Below are positions 7,708 through 13,775 of a stretch of DNA of 16,867 nt, one piece after another. The notes below the pieces were generated by a model. That model was not told the DNA's origin. It ran no database searches and saw only the letters and a list, made by a program, of their open reading frames with translations. Every line of letters begins with the position of its first letter. The first letter of the stretch is position 1. Both the position numbers and the translations under genes were made by a program. The stretch is from JANLQX01 sp031368095 (GTDB taxonomy: Bacteria; Actinomycetota; Acidimicrobiia; Acidimicrobiales; JANYDT01). The stretch spans positions 1 to 16,867 of the forward strand of contig JANLQX010000082.1 of the NCBI GenBank assembly GCA_031368095.1, in the 5' to 3' direction.

Positions 7708-7762
7708 AACGTATCGTACGCTGACCATAGTTTCCACCAGCAACTACTTAGGAGTCCCCCAA

Positions 7763-8308
7763 ATGTCAGCACCTACCGAGCTCGCCCCCGGCACCTGGAC
7801 CATCGACCCGACGCACTCGTCGGTTGGTTTCACCGTGAAGCACCTCATGATCAGCAAGGTCCGCGGTTCGTTCGCCAACTTCTCGGGAACGGTCATCGTG
7901 CCCGAGGACCGCTTTGCCAGCACCGTTGCCGTAACCATCGAACCGGCCTCCGTCTCCACCGGCGACGCCAACCGCGATGGCCACCTTCGCACCGGCGACT
8001 TCTTCGACGCCGAGAACAACCCGACGTGGACGTTCACCTCGACCGGCATCCGCGCCGACGGGGACGACTACAAGCTCGCCGGTGAGCTCACCATGCGTGG
8101 CGTGACCAAGCCGGTCGAATTGAACGTGGACTTTGAAGGTGTTTCGAAAGACCTTTACGGCAACACCAAGGCCGGCTTCACCGCCGAGGCCGAAGTCAGC
8201 CGCAAGGAGTGGGGCATGGAGTACAACGCCGCCCTCGAAACGGGTGGCGTAGTGATCAGCGACAAGGTCAAGCTCACCCTCGACATTCAGCTCGCCAAGT
8301 CGGCCTGA
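7763..8308 (+). CDS. YceI family (lipocalin-like, isoprenoid-binding) protein
   Basis: A 181-residue YceI-domain protein covering nearly the whole chain. It opens with the family signature GTWTIDPTHSSVGFTVKH, followed by KVRGSFANFSG, and includes GDFFDAENNPTWTFTS and LTMRGVTKPVEL. Members fold as a lipocalin-like barrel that binds polyisoprenoid chains such as quinone precursors. This one has no signal peptide, unlike the periplasmic E. coli form, so it should be cytoplasmic. AGGAG at 7750-7754, 8 nt before the ATG, is a good ribosome site. A divergent MarR gene and palindrome indicate ligand-controlled expression, plausibly linked to quinone, lipid or oxidative stress (inference). Confidence 0.93.
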   Translation: MSAPTELAPGTWTIDPTHSSVGFTVKHLMISKVRGSFANFSGTVIVPEDRFASTVAVTIEPASVSTGDANRDGHLRTGDFFDAENNPTWTFTSTGIRADGDDYKLAGELTMRGVTKPVELNVDFEGVSKDLYGNTKAGFTAEAEVSRKEWGMEYNAALETGGVVISDKVKLTLDIQLAKSA

Positions 8309-8329
8309 GAACGGGACTCGTGGCGGCGC

Positions 8330-8344
8330 TAACGTCGCCGCGTG
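8330..8344 (+). promoter_or_regulatory. Probable leaderless promoter -10 box of the LLM oxidoreductase gene
   Basis: TAACGT at 8330-8335 ends 6 nt before the GTG at 8342, the spacing expected when the transcript starts on the start codon. No Shine-Dalgarno sequence is present. No clear -35 hexamer is seen. Confidence 0.45.
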
Positions 8345-9382
8345 CGCTTCCCCGAACTGGGTTTCTACCTTCTCGCCGGAGCGCCCGATTCGCCTCGGGC
8401 GCTCGTCGGCGAGTTGGCCGACGCCGAGCGACTCGGGCTCGGGAAAGCGTTCATCTCCGAACGGTGGAACGTGAAGGAGGCGTCGACTCTGTCGGGGGCG
8501 GCGGCCGTGTCGTCGACCTCGATCGCCATCAGCACGGCGGCGACCAACCACAACGTGCGGCACCCAGCGGTCACGGCGTCCTATGCCACGACGATGCATC
8601 GCCTCACCGAGGGGCGATTCACGCTCGGCATCGGTAGAGGAATCGAGCGCCTGTTCGATGTGTTCGGCATTGCTCGGATAACGACGGCGCAGATGGAAGA
8701 TTTCGCCGGGCTGATGCGTCGACTCTGGCAGGGCGAAACGGTGATCGGGCACGACGGTCCCGCCGGCCGTTATCCGGTGCTTCGGCTGGACCCATCATTC
8801 CGCGAGGACATCCCGCTTGGGTTGGTGGCCTTCGGGCCCAACTCGCTCGAACTAGGCGGGCGGGTCTTCGACGAGGTGGTCCTCCACACGTTCTTCACCG
8901 ACGAGACGCTTGCGCGCTGCGTACGGACGGTGAAGGATGCCGCAGAACGAGCCGGGCGCGATCCGGGTGCGGTGAAGGTGTGGTCGTGCCTCGCCACGGT
9001 CGGCGATCACGTCCACGAGCCGTTGCGTCTGAAGAAGACCGTCGGCCGACTTGCCACCTACCTCCAGGGCTACGGCGACCTTCTCGTCCGGACGAACGCC
9101 TGGGACCCGGCGGTGCTTGCTTCGTTCCGTGACGACGCCTTGGTCAAGGCGTTTGCCGGCCGAGCCATCGACGCCGTCGCCACCACCTCCGAGCTTGAGC
9201 ACTTCGCCACCCTTCTGCCCGACGAATGGCTGGCCCCGTCGGCGACCGGGTCGCCATCCCGGTGCGTGGGGGTGGTGCGTGACCAACTCCGGCTCGGGGC
9301 CGACGGGGTCATTCTCCACGGCGCCAGCCCCGCTGAACTCGAACCGATCGTGCAGGCATACGCACCCTTCCCCAGCTCCTGA
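8342..9382 (+). CDS. LLM-class (bacterial luciferase-like) oxidoreductase, probably F420-dependent
   Basis: A 346-residue TIM-barrel flavin/F420 enzyme. Family features include the N-terminal strand RFPELGFYLLAG, the ADAERLGLGKAFISERW segment, the ISTAATNHNVRHPAVTASYATT region and RLTEGRFTLGIGRG (about 86-100), which is characteristic of luciferase-like monooxygenases and their F420 relatives. In actinobacteria most such proteins use coenzyme F420 for hydride transfer; the substrate is unknown. The start is GTG with an apparent leaderless promoter, 33 nt after the YceI stop. It could be transcribed separately or read through from the YceI gene. It is convergent with the small membrane protein downstream. 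Confidence 0.85.
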   Translation: MRFPELGFYLLAGAPDSPRALVGELADAERLGLGKAFISERWNVKEASTLSGAAAVSSTSIAISTAATNHNVRHPAVTASYATTMHRLTEGRFTLGIGRGIERLFDVFGIARITTAQMEDFAGLMRRLWQGETVIGHDGPAGRYPVLRLDPSFREDIPLGLVAFGPNSLELGGRVFDEVVLHTFFTDETLARCVRTVKDAAERAGRDPGAVKVWSCLATVGDHVHEPLRLKKTVGRLATYLQGYGDLLVRTNAWDPAVLASFRDDALVKAFAGRAIDAVATTSELEHFATLLPDEWLAPSATGSPSRCVGVVRDQLRLGADGVILHGASPAELEPIVQAYAPFPSS

Positions 9383-9396
9383 CCAAACGGGGAGTT

Positions 9397-9410
9397 CGGC
9401 CATCCGGCCG
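9397..9410. terminator. Small hairpin between convergent genes
   Basis: CGGCC, loop ATCC, GGCCG: a 5-bp stem, 15 nt after the oxidoreductase stop and before the convergent membrane-protein stop at 9433. No T tract follows, so termination activity is uncertain. Confidence 0.25.
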
Positions 9411-9432
9411 CGTCGGAGAAGCGGGGAGACGC

Positions 9433-9639
9433 TTACCGTCGGCGTCCGTTGATGATGAGCGCGACACCGACGGGGAAGGCCAGCAATCCGCTGAGGAACA
9501 GCGCAGTCGCCCATCCGCTGCTCCCGTCACCGAACGCCGCCCCGAGCATTGCTGCCCATCCGTAGACGAACGCAATAGGACCGAACACGACGAGGAGGCA
9601 GCCAACTGGGGTCTGGCGCGAGCGTCGATTACCTGGCAC
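9433..9639 (-). CDS. Small two-helix membrane protein, unknown function
   Basis: A 68-residue protein with a basic N-terminus (PGNRRSRQ), a hydrophobic helix (VGCLLVVFGPIAFVYGWAAM), a short Gly/Ser-Asp loop, a second helix (ATALFLSGLLAFPVGVALII) and the tail NGRRR. By the positive-inside rule both ends should be cytoplasmic. The open frame extends to a TTG at 9654, but GAAGGAG lies inside that extension 4 nt before the GTG at 9639, which marks GTG as the start. No family is recognised. Confidence 0.6.
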   Translation of the reverse strand: MPGNRRSRQTPVGCLLVVFGPIAFVYGWAAMLGAAFGDGSSGWATALFLSGLLAFPVGVALIINGRRR

Positions 9640-9654
9640 AGTGCTCCTTCGCAA

Positions 9655-9812
9655 AGGCCCAGTTCGTCAACGGAGCCACAGTCACTGGCCGGGAAGACTA
9701 CGGCGCGAACGACCGATGAAATCCTCCAATCAAGCCCGGATGCCCGCTACGACATGACAGCCAACTCTGCGGCAAGTACCACTCGGTCGGCGGACACCTA
9801 GGCTTCGGCGCA
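9655..9812. other. Intergenic stretch between divergent genes
   Basis: It separates the small membrane protein (minus) from the unrecognised gene at 9813 (plus). Apart from the likely -10 box near its right end I see no gene, repeat or strong hairpin. It contains one isolated GCCCAGTTCG (9657-9666), the same 10-mer as in the element at 10722, without the partner copies. Confidence 0.4.
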
Positions 9813-9815
9813 ATG
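9799..9815 (+). promoter_or_regulatory. Probable leaderless promoter -10 box of the 9813 gene
   Basis: TAGGCT at 9799-9804 ends 8 nt before the ATG at 9813, the same layout as TAGGTT before the enoyl-CoA hydratase gene. No ribosome site and no clear -35 are seen. Confidence 0.4.
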
Positions 9816-10382
9816 GCTGTCATTGATGTTGCCGGCTACATCGCCGACCTGAAGGATCACGCAACGGTCGACCACGGATTTCACGTTCATGATGAGCGTC
9901 ATCTCGTGGAGACGTACTCCCTGCGCCAGGCATGGGAAGTCGACCTGCATCCCGAGGAAGGCTGCAGCGGGCCCCTTGACCTCCATCTCACTCTGGAAGT
10001 TGACCCTCGGGTGCTGCTGTCCTTCGAGGACAAGGTCAACGAGATCGGTGACGACTTCGACCCACCCGATGAGTTCTACTTTCCCCTCACGCTCACCTGG
10101 GCCCTCCCACCACTGCCGCGGCCACCGGATCTCCTCGTGCTGGCCACCGAGCTGGCCGGGATCGCCGGTCCGGACTTCCCGGTTGAGGTTTCGGCCATCG
10201 ACTCCTTCGCGTCGGTTACCGACGCCCCACAGCGCTCCCTCACGATCGTGGCCAAACGACCTGTGTCGTTGGCGCGGATTTTCGGCGGCGAAGAGCTCCT
10301 GTGTGATCTCTTCGACGGATGTCGGCGAGTGAGTGGGTATCTGCTCGACCGCGCCCCCGTCTGGCTCGACGAGGAGCGCTAG
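9813..10382 (+). CDS. Uncharacterised protein
   Basis: A 189-residue acidic protein that I do not recognise. It has no signal peptide or membrane helix. Visible features are an N-terminal stretch rich in His/Asp (DHATVDHGFHVHDERH, residues 15-30), several amphipathic beta-like segments with alternating residues (LDLHLTLEVDPRVLLSF; FPLTLTWALPP), a Pro-rich linker (ALPPLPRPPD) and a C-terminus containing LFDGCRRVSGYLL. Codon use matches its neighbours, and the frame is closed by a strong terminator, so it is very likely a real gene. It is monocistronic: a likely leaderless promoter lies upstream and the hairpin at 10419-10449 downstream. Function cannot be assigned. Confidence 0.75.
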   Translation: MAVIDVAGYIADLKDHATVDHGFHVHDERHLVETYSLRQAWEVDLHPEEGCSGPLDLHLTLEVDPRVLLSFEDKVNEIGDDFDPPDEFYFPLTLTWALPPLPRPPDLLVLATELAGIAGPDFPVEVSAIDSFASVTDAPQRSLTIVAKRPVSLARIFGGEELLCDLFDGCRRVSGYLLDRAPVWLDEER

Positions 10383-10418
10383 CTCCGGCGGGGACCTCGG
10401 AATGCAGTCTTCAAACGC

Positions 10419-10449
10419 AAAGGCCCCGTGAACTGGTCACGGGGCCTTT
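10419..10449. terminator. Bidirectional intrinsic-type terminator
   Basis: A perfect 13-bp stem, AAAGGCCCCGTGA paired with TCACGGGGCCTTT, around the 5-nt loop ACTGG. The A/T ends give a short T run on both strands (TTTCTT on plus; TTTGCGTTT on minus). It lies 37 nt after the stop of the 9813 gene and 5 nt after the 3' end of the minus-strand tRNA-Asn, so it can serve both. Confidence 0.85.
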
Positions 10450-10453
10450 CTTG

Positions 10454-10526
10454 CTCCGGGGCTCGGACTCGAACCGAGAACCTGCGGATTAACAGTCCGA
10501 TGCTCTGCCAATTGAGCTACCCCGGA
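10454..10526 (-). tRNA. tRNA-Asn (anticodon GTT)
   Basis: The minus strand folds as a 73-nt tRNA. The 7-bp acceptor is TCCGGGG with CCCCGGA and discriminator G. The D arm is GCTCAATTGGCAGAGC, the anticodon loop CTGTTAA with GTT at 34-36, and the T arm CTCGG-TTCGAGT-CCGAG. CCA is not encoded. One oddity is a T-C mismatch at the first anticodon-stem pair (27-43) where a pair is expected. Transcription ends at the hairpin 5 nt downstream. A TATTCT 15 nt upstream of the gene on the minus strand is a candidate -10. Confidence 0.95.
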
Positions 10527-10566
10527 AGGGCTCATGGAGAATAGCCGAGGCGAAGCGCGGCTTCTG

Positions 10567-10585
10567 GACAGTTCCCGACAGTTCC
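10567..10585. repeat. Tandem 9-bp direct repeat between the divergent tRNA genes
   Basis: GACAGTTCC occurs at 10567-10575 and 10577-10585, ten bases apart (about one helical turn), in the 95-bp spacer shared by the divergent tRNA promoters. It may be a regulator-binding site or part of a -35 region; no partner is known. Confidence 0.5.
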
Positions 10586-10602
10586 ATGGCATCTGCCACC
10601 GA

Positions 10603-10608
10603 TACGAT
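10603..10608 (+). promoter_or_regulatory. Candidate -10 box of the CAU tRNA gene
   Basis: TACGAT ends 13 nt before the mature tRNA 5' end, giving a short 5' leader. No good -35 hexamer is at 16-18 nt upstream; the second GACAGTTCC repeat lies in that area. Confidence 0.35.
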
Positions 10609-10621
10609 CGTCGTTCCCTCC

Positions 10622-10694
<73 letters not shown>

Positions 10695-10721
10695 CGCATT
10701 CCCCGGCGACTTCTCGGTGTC

Positions 10722-10825
10722 CATCGCCCAGTTCGATCGACTTCATCGCCCAGTTCGGATATTTCGGCCCGATCCGGCTGGTTTTTTCGGCCATCTGGGC
10801 GACGGAACACCGTCACTTGGGCGAC
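10722..10825. repeat. Structured intergenic element, 22-46-22 geometry (copy 2)
   Basis: Two direct copies of CATCGCCCAGTTCG (10722-10735, 10744-10757) are followed by two inverted copies, CTGGGCGAC (10795-10803) and TTGGGCGAC (10817-10825). The CCCAG/[CT]TGGG cores start at 10727, 10749, 10795 and 10817, giving spacings 22, 46 and 22, identical to the element at 3165-3270. The loop carries ATTTCGGCCCGAT (10761-10773), close to ATTTCGGTCCCGAT in the first element, and a T6 run. A small inverted repeat, GACGG-aaca-CCGTC, lies between the right-hand copies. It begins 27 nt after the end of the CAU tRNA. Function is unknown; terminator, RNA-stability element, REP-like repeat and protein-binding array are the options. 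Confidence 0.8.
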
Positions 10826-10890
10826 AGCCCGGAGGCGTCGCAACGGCGCGGCGCCGACGCATCAGTACCCCTACGCAGCCCTACCCAGTT

Positions 10891-11078
10891 TTACGGTGCG
10901 TTGGCCAAGTCGACCACGACGGTCTTGCCGCCGTAGCCGTTGGCTTTGTCTCGCCCTTCCACCGTGACCGTTGCTGTTCCGGCGGGAATCTTCACTCGTC
11001 CGAGTTCTCTTGGACGCTGGTGCTGCTGCACCTCGTTACGAGGGTCCCGAACGAAACGACACCCGCCACCACGATCAG
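10891..11078 (-). pseudogene. Probable frameshifted remnant of a small exported protein
   Basis: Downstream of sodA on the same strand, one frame reads a hydrophobic stretch, LIVVAGVVSFGTLVTRCSS, like a lipoprotein leader, and stops after QENSDE at 10992. In the neighbouring frame the sequence continues without a start as VKIPAGTATVTVEGRDKANG and runs to TAA at 10891, resembling the last strands of a bacterial Ig-like domain. Inserting one G (GAGTG to GAGGTG) would join them into a product of about 63 residues. No good start codon or ribosome site is visible. It could be a recently broken gene, a sequencing error or chance; confidence is low. Confidence 0.3.
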
Positions 11079-11098
11079 ACGAGTTCGGCCCTGAAAGC

Positions 11099-11719
11099 TC
11101 ACAACGAGGGCGGACGGGCCATTGCCGCGGCGAGTCGGGCGCCGGCGCTTTTCCAGTCGACGACGTCCCAGAATGCGGCCGCCCACTTGGCCTTGGCTGC
11201 TTCGTACTGCAGGTAATAGGCGTGTTCCCACCCGTCGATGACGAGCAGCGGGGTGAGACCGGCAGCGTGGTCATGCTGATGATCGTGGATCTGGGAGACG
11301 ACGAGTCGCTGTCCGAGTTCGTCCCACGACAACGCCGCCCAGCCGCTGCCGGCCAGCTTCGAGATCGTCATCGTCATGCGGTCGATGAGGGTCTTGGCAT
11401 CGCCGAAACAGGCAGTGACGGCGTCGGCCAACGGTCCGTCGGGTTCGCCGCCGCCTTGGGGCGACATCGATGTCCAGAAGAGCGAATGAAGTCGGTGACC
11501 GCTGAGATTGAACGCGAGGCTCCGGTTCAATGCCGACGGGTCGTCGCCAACGGGCAACGCCGAGAGCTTCTCGGTGAGCTCGTTGGCGCCTTTCACGTAC
11601 GCAGCATGGTGGGTACCGTGATGAAGCTCCATGATCCGCGACGAGATCGTCGGTTCCAGCGCATTGGTGGCGTAGGGGAGGTCGGGCAGGACGTAGGGCT
11701 TGGGGGTCGTCGTTTCCAT
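11099..11719 (-). CDS. sodA: Superoxide dismutase, Fe/Mn family
   Basis: A 206-residue cytoplasmic Fe/Mn superoxide dismutase that converts superoxide to oxygen and hydrogen peroxide. Metal ligands are all visible: H33 in ELHHGTHHAAY, H78 in GHRLHSLFW, and D162 and H166 in VIDGWEHAYYLQY. The gateway tyrosine is Y41. The segment GWAALSWDELGQRL followed by DHQ resembles the mycobacterial iron enzyme, so Fe or cambialistic use is possible; metal choice is not certain from sequence. There is no signal peptide. The ATG at 11719 is preceded by GTTT-N16-GGGTAG, a stress-sigma-type promoter positioned for a leaderless transcript. It is divergent from the STAS gene. Confidence 0.96.
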   Translation of the reverse strand: METTTPKPYVLPDLPYATNALEPTISSRIMELHHGTHHAAYVKGANELTEKLSALPVGDDPSALNRSLAFNLSGHRLHSLFWTSMSPQGGGEPDGPLADAVTACFGDAKTLIDRMTMTISKLAGSGWAALSWDELGQRLVVSQIHDHQHDHAAGLTPLLVIDGWEHAYYLQYEAAKAKWAAAFWDVVDWKSAGARLAAAMARPPSL

Positions 11720-11728
11720 GCCAACTAC

Positions 11729-11754
11729 CTACCCCGGCGCGACCTCGACAAAAC
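11729..11754 (-). promoter_or_regulatory. SigB/SigF-type promoter of sodA
   Basis: On the minus strand GTTT (11754-11751), 16 nt, GGGTAG (11734-11729), then 9 nt to the ATG at 11719. This matches the GTTT/GGGTA(T/C) form used by SigB/SigF-group stress sigma factors, with the transcript predicted to begin at the start codon. Confidence 0.65.
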
Positions 11755-11792
11755 GTAGGGGACGGGCGGCAATCTCTCGGTGAAGTGCGCAA

Positions 11793-11818
11793 GTTGTGAG
11801 AAAGTCTTTGCCGGGTTG
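11793..11818 (+). promoter_or_regulatory. Weak candidate SigB/SigF-type promoter of the STAS gene
   Basis: GTTG (11793-11796), 16 nt, GGGTTG (11813-11818). Each box departs from the consensus by one or two bases, but the spacing equals that of the four stronger sites in this region. It would give a leader of about 35 nt ending in the GGAGG ribosome site. Confidence 0.25.
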
Positions 11819-11858
11819 CGAGTAGGCCAGCCCGGGAAGCCGTATACGGAGGTTGGAC

Positions 11859-12158
11859 ATGCAGCTCACGACGACACGTAGTGGAGATGAGGCGGTCGTT
11901 ACGATCGCCGGGGACGTGGATGCCGAGACGTCGCCGCAGCTCGAAGCCGAACTGAACACGCTGTTCTCCGGGGGCGCCACGTCTTTGGTTGTCGACGTGG
12001 AAGCAGTGTCGTTCCTGGGCAGCTCAGGACTGAGCGTTCTGATCGGCGCGCACCGCACGGCCGAACGCTTCGAGCTCCGCCGTGGCAACCGGATCGTCGA
12101 TCGGCTGATCTCTCTCACCGGCCTCGGCCTGCTCTACGGCGACTCCGAACCGGCGTAA
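11859..12158 (+). CDS. STAS-domain anti-sigma factor antagonist (RsbV/SpoIIAA-like)
   Basis: A 99-residue single STAS domain. In partner switching, such proteins bind the anti-sigma kinase when unphosphorylated and free the sigma factor. The phosphorylation loop is FLGSSGLSVL (52-61), with S56 at the position of SpoIIAA Ser58. The N-terminal strand AVVTIAGDVDAET also fits. Start choice: GGAGG at 11848-11852 is 6 nt before the ATG at 11859; a TTG at 11853 directly abuts GGAGG and is unlikely. A 10-bp palindrome, CCGTATACGG (11840-11849), overlaps the ribosome site. A PP2C phosphatase gene follows 33 nt downstream and an RsbW-like kinase after that, completing the set. Confidence 0.9.
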   Translation: MQLTTTRSGDEAVVTIAGDVDAETSPQLEAELNTLFSGGATSLVVDVEAVSFLGSSGLSVLIGAHRTAERFELRRGNRIVDRLISLTGLGLLYGDSEPA

Positions 12159-12191
12159 ACGACTGAGCCTTCGGCGCTCGACCTCAGACCG

Positions 12192-13733
12192 TTGAACCTT
12201 CGTACTCGCCTCTCCCTCGTCGCCGCGGGGTTCATCGCGTCGCTGGTCGCCATCGGGGCGGTTGGTGCCCAGCTCGCCACGGACCGGTTAGAGGCGGCCA
12301 AGTCAGCAGGCGAGCTGACGGCGTTGGCGGAAAAAGCACTGCGGCTGAACTCGGCGTACGTTGATATGGAATCCGGCGAACGCGGGTTCATCATCGGCGG
12401 CAGCGAGGTGTTCCTGGAGCCCTATAACCGCGGGGAAGCGGCGGTGGACGAACTCCAGGCGGCGCTGGTCCAAGGGACCACGAAATTTGATCGCCAGACC
12501 CGAACGATCCTCGACGCCACCATCGCCGCGGGAGGCGCCTGGCGTGAGCAGGCCGGCCGCGAGTTGTCGCTACGACGCAGTTTCGGTCGGGCCAAGGCCG
12601 AGGAAGAAGTTGCCAGCCAAATCGGCAAGGAACGATTTGACACCTTACGAGCGTCGCTGGGTCGACTGAGCAGTCGGCTGGTCGACGCACAACGCGCCGC
12701 CAGCAGGCATCGTGAACACCGGGCCCGGCAGCTCTCGACACTCTTGCTGGCTGTTCCGATCATTGGCGTGTTGTTCACGGGCCTGATGGCGCTCGCCATC
12801 AGGCGATGGGTCGCTCGCCCAATGGACCGGATGCTGGCCGCCGTTCGCCTGATCGCGGCGGGCGACCTTTCGTCGAACGTGGAGGTCGGCGGTGCCGACG
12901 ACGTGGCCGAGGTGGGCGCCAGCATCGATGCCATGCGGGCCACGATGGCGGACCGGTTGGCGGAATCGGACCGGCTCCGTGAGGTGGCCGACCGAGCCCG
13001 CGAAGCCATCGAGCAGAGCGCCACCGTCACCCTGCAACTGCGCAGTGAGTTAGCCAACGAGCTCGGTGATTTTCCGCCTGGATGGACAGCGGCTGCCAAT
13101 CTGCTCCCAGCCGAGGGGTGGGTGGCCGGCGACTGCTACGACGTCACCCTCGTCGCCCCGCATCTCCTGGGCGTCATCGTCATCGACATCGCCGGGCACG
13201 GCGCGGCGCAGGCGGTCGTGGCCCTGCGGTGCAAGGAGATCCTCCGAGCGGCACTGCGAATGCGGTTGGAGCCGGGCGCGGCGCTCGGCCTGCTCGCCCA
13301 ACAGGTTGGCGACCTTCATCCGTCGTTCGTGACGGCGTTCGTCGCCTTGGTCGATACGACCACGGGAGCGTGCCGCTATGCCAACGCCGGTCATCCGCCG
13401 GCGCTGCTGGCCGACCATGACAACACCGTGCATGAGCTCGAGCCGACGGGGCCGCTGCTCGGGGTGTTCGCCGGTACCTGGACCACCAAGAGCGCGCAGA
13501 TGGCGCCGGGGGCGAAGTTCGCGGTCTACACCGATGGACTCACGGAAGCCCGCGATGATGCCGATGTGTTCTACGGAATGGAACGTTTTGCCGAACTGGT
13601 GGTGACCCTGCCCTGCGAGGTCGCAGAATCCGTGATCAAGACCTGCTTTGATGACCTGCACGCGTTTCGACCGTCCAGGTTGAGCGACGACGTGACCATC
13701 GTGCTTGTCTGCCGAGAATGCGAAGCTTCGTGA
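12192..13733 (+). CDS. Membrane sensor phosphatase: CHASE3-HAMP-PP2C (RsbU/SpoIIE type)
   Basis: A 513-residue protein. Helix 1 spans about 7-29. An extracytoplasmic four-helix CHASE3-like sensor follows (about 36-178) with the hallmark VDMESGERGFIIGG. Helix 2 spans about 181-204. The HAMP linker covers about 205-258 and contains ARPMDRMLAAVRLIAAGDLS. The cytoplasmic PP2C/SpoIIE domain runs from about 290 to 510. Its metal-site motifs are GDCYD (D314), VIDIAGHG (D332), YANAGHPP, YTDGLTEAR (D448) and SDDVTIVLV (D499/D500), so it should be active. The expected role is to dephosphorylate the upstream STAS protein in response to an external stimulus. TTG at 12192 is the only sensible start; there is no ribosome site, and a 33-nt gap follows the STAS stop. 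Confidence 0.92.
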   Translation: MNLRTRLSLVAAGFIASLVAIGAVGAQLATDRLEAAKSAGELTALAEKALRLNSAYVDMESGERGFIIGGSEVFLEPYNRGEAAVDELQAALVQGTTKFDRQTRTILDATIAAGGAWREQAGRELSLRRSFGRAKAEEEVASQIGKERFDTLRASLGRLSSRLVDAQRAASRHREHRARQLSTLLLAVPIIGVLFTGLMALAIRRWVARPMDRMLAAVRLIAAGDLSSNVEVGGADDVAEVGASIDAMRATMADRLAESDRLREVADRAREAIEQSATVTLQLRSELANELGDFPPGWTAAANLLPAEGWVAGDCYDVTLVAPHLLGVIVIDIAGHGAAQAVVALRCKEILRAALRMRLEPGAALGLLAQQVGDLHPSFVTAFVALVDTTTGACRYANAGHPPALLADHDNTVHELEPTGPLLGVFAGTWTTKSAQMAPGAKFAVYTDGLTEARDDADVFYGMERFAELVVTLPCEVAESVIKTCFDDLHAFRPSRLSDDVTIVLVCRECEAS

Positions 13734-13738
13734 CGAAG
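13721..13738. other. Short overlapping palindromes at the phosphatase stop codon
   Basis: CGAAGCTTCG (13721-13730) is a perfect 10-bp palindrome, and CTTCG-TGA-CGAAG (13726-13738) forms a 5-bp hairpin with the stop codon as its loop. They lie immediately upstream of the -35 box of the next promoter. This could be a weak terminator or an operator; no T tract follows. Confidence 0.3.
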
Positions 13739-13742
13739 TCTA

Positions 13743-13767
13743 GTTTGGGACTGCCCCCAGCGGGTAT
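13743..13767 (+). promoter_or_regulatory. SigB/SigF-type promoter of the RsbW-like gene
   Basis: GTTT (13743-13746), 15 nt, GGGTAT (13762-13767), then 8 nt to the GTG at 13776. This is the best match to the stress-sigma consensus in the window. It suggests that the inhibitor gene is induced by the sigma factor it restrains. Confidence 0.7.
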
Positions 13768-13775
13768 GGGCGCTC

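Noticed and set aside
9657..9666. Possible third structured element, from a GCCCAGTTCG identical to part of the 10722 element
   Set aside because: No partner cores occur 22 or 46-68 bp away, so it is probably chance.
10940..11758. Plus-strand frame of 272 codons opposite sodA
   Set aside because: It is the complement of a clear superoxide dismutase and has no recognisable domain.
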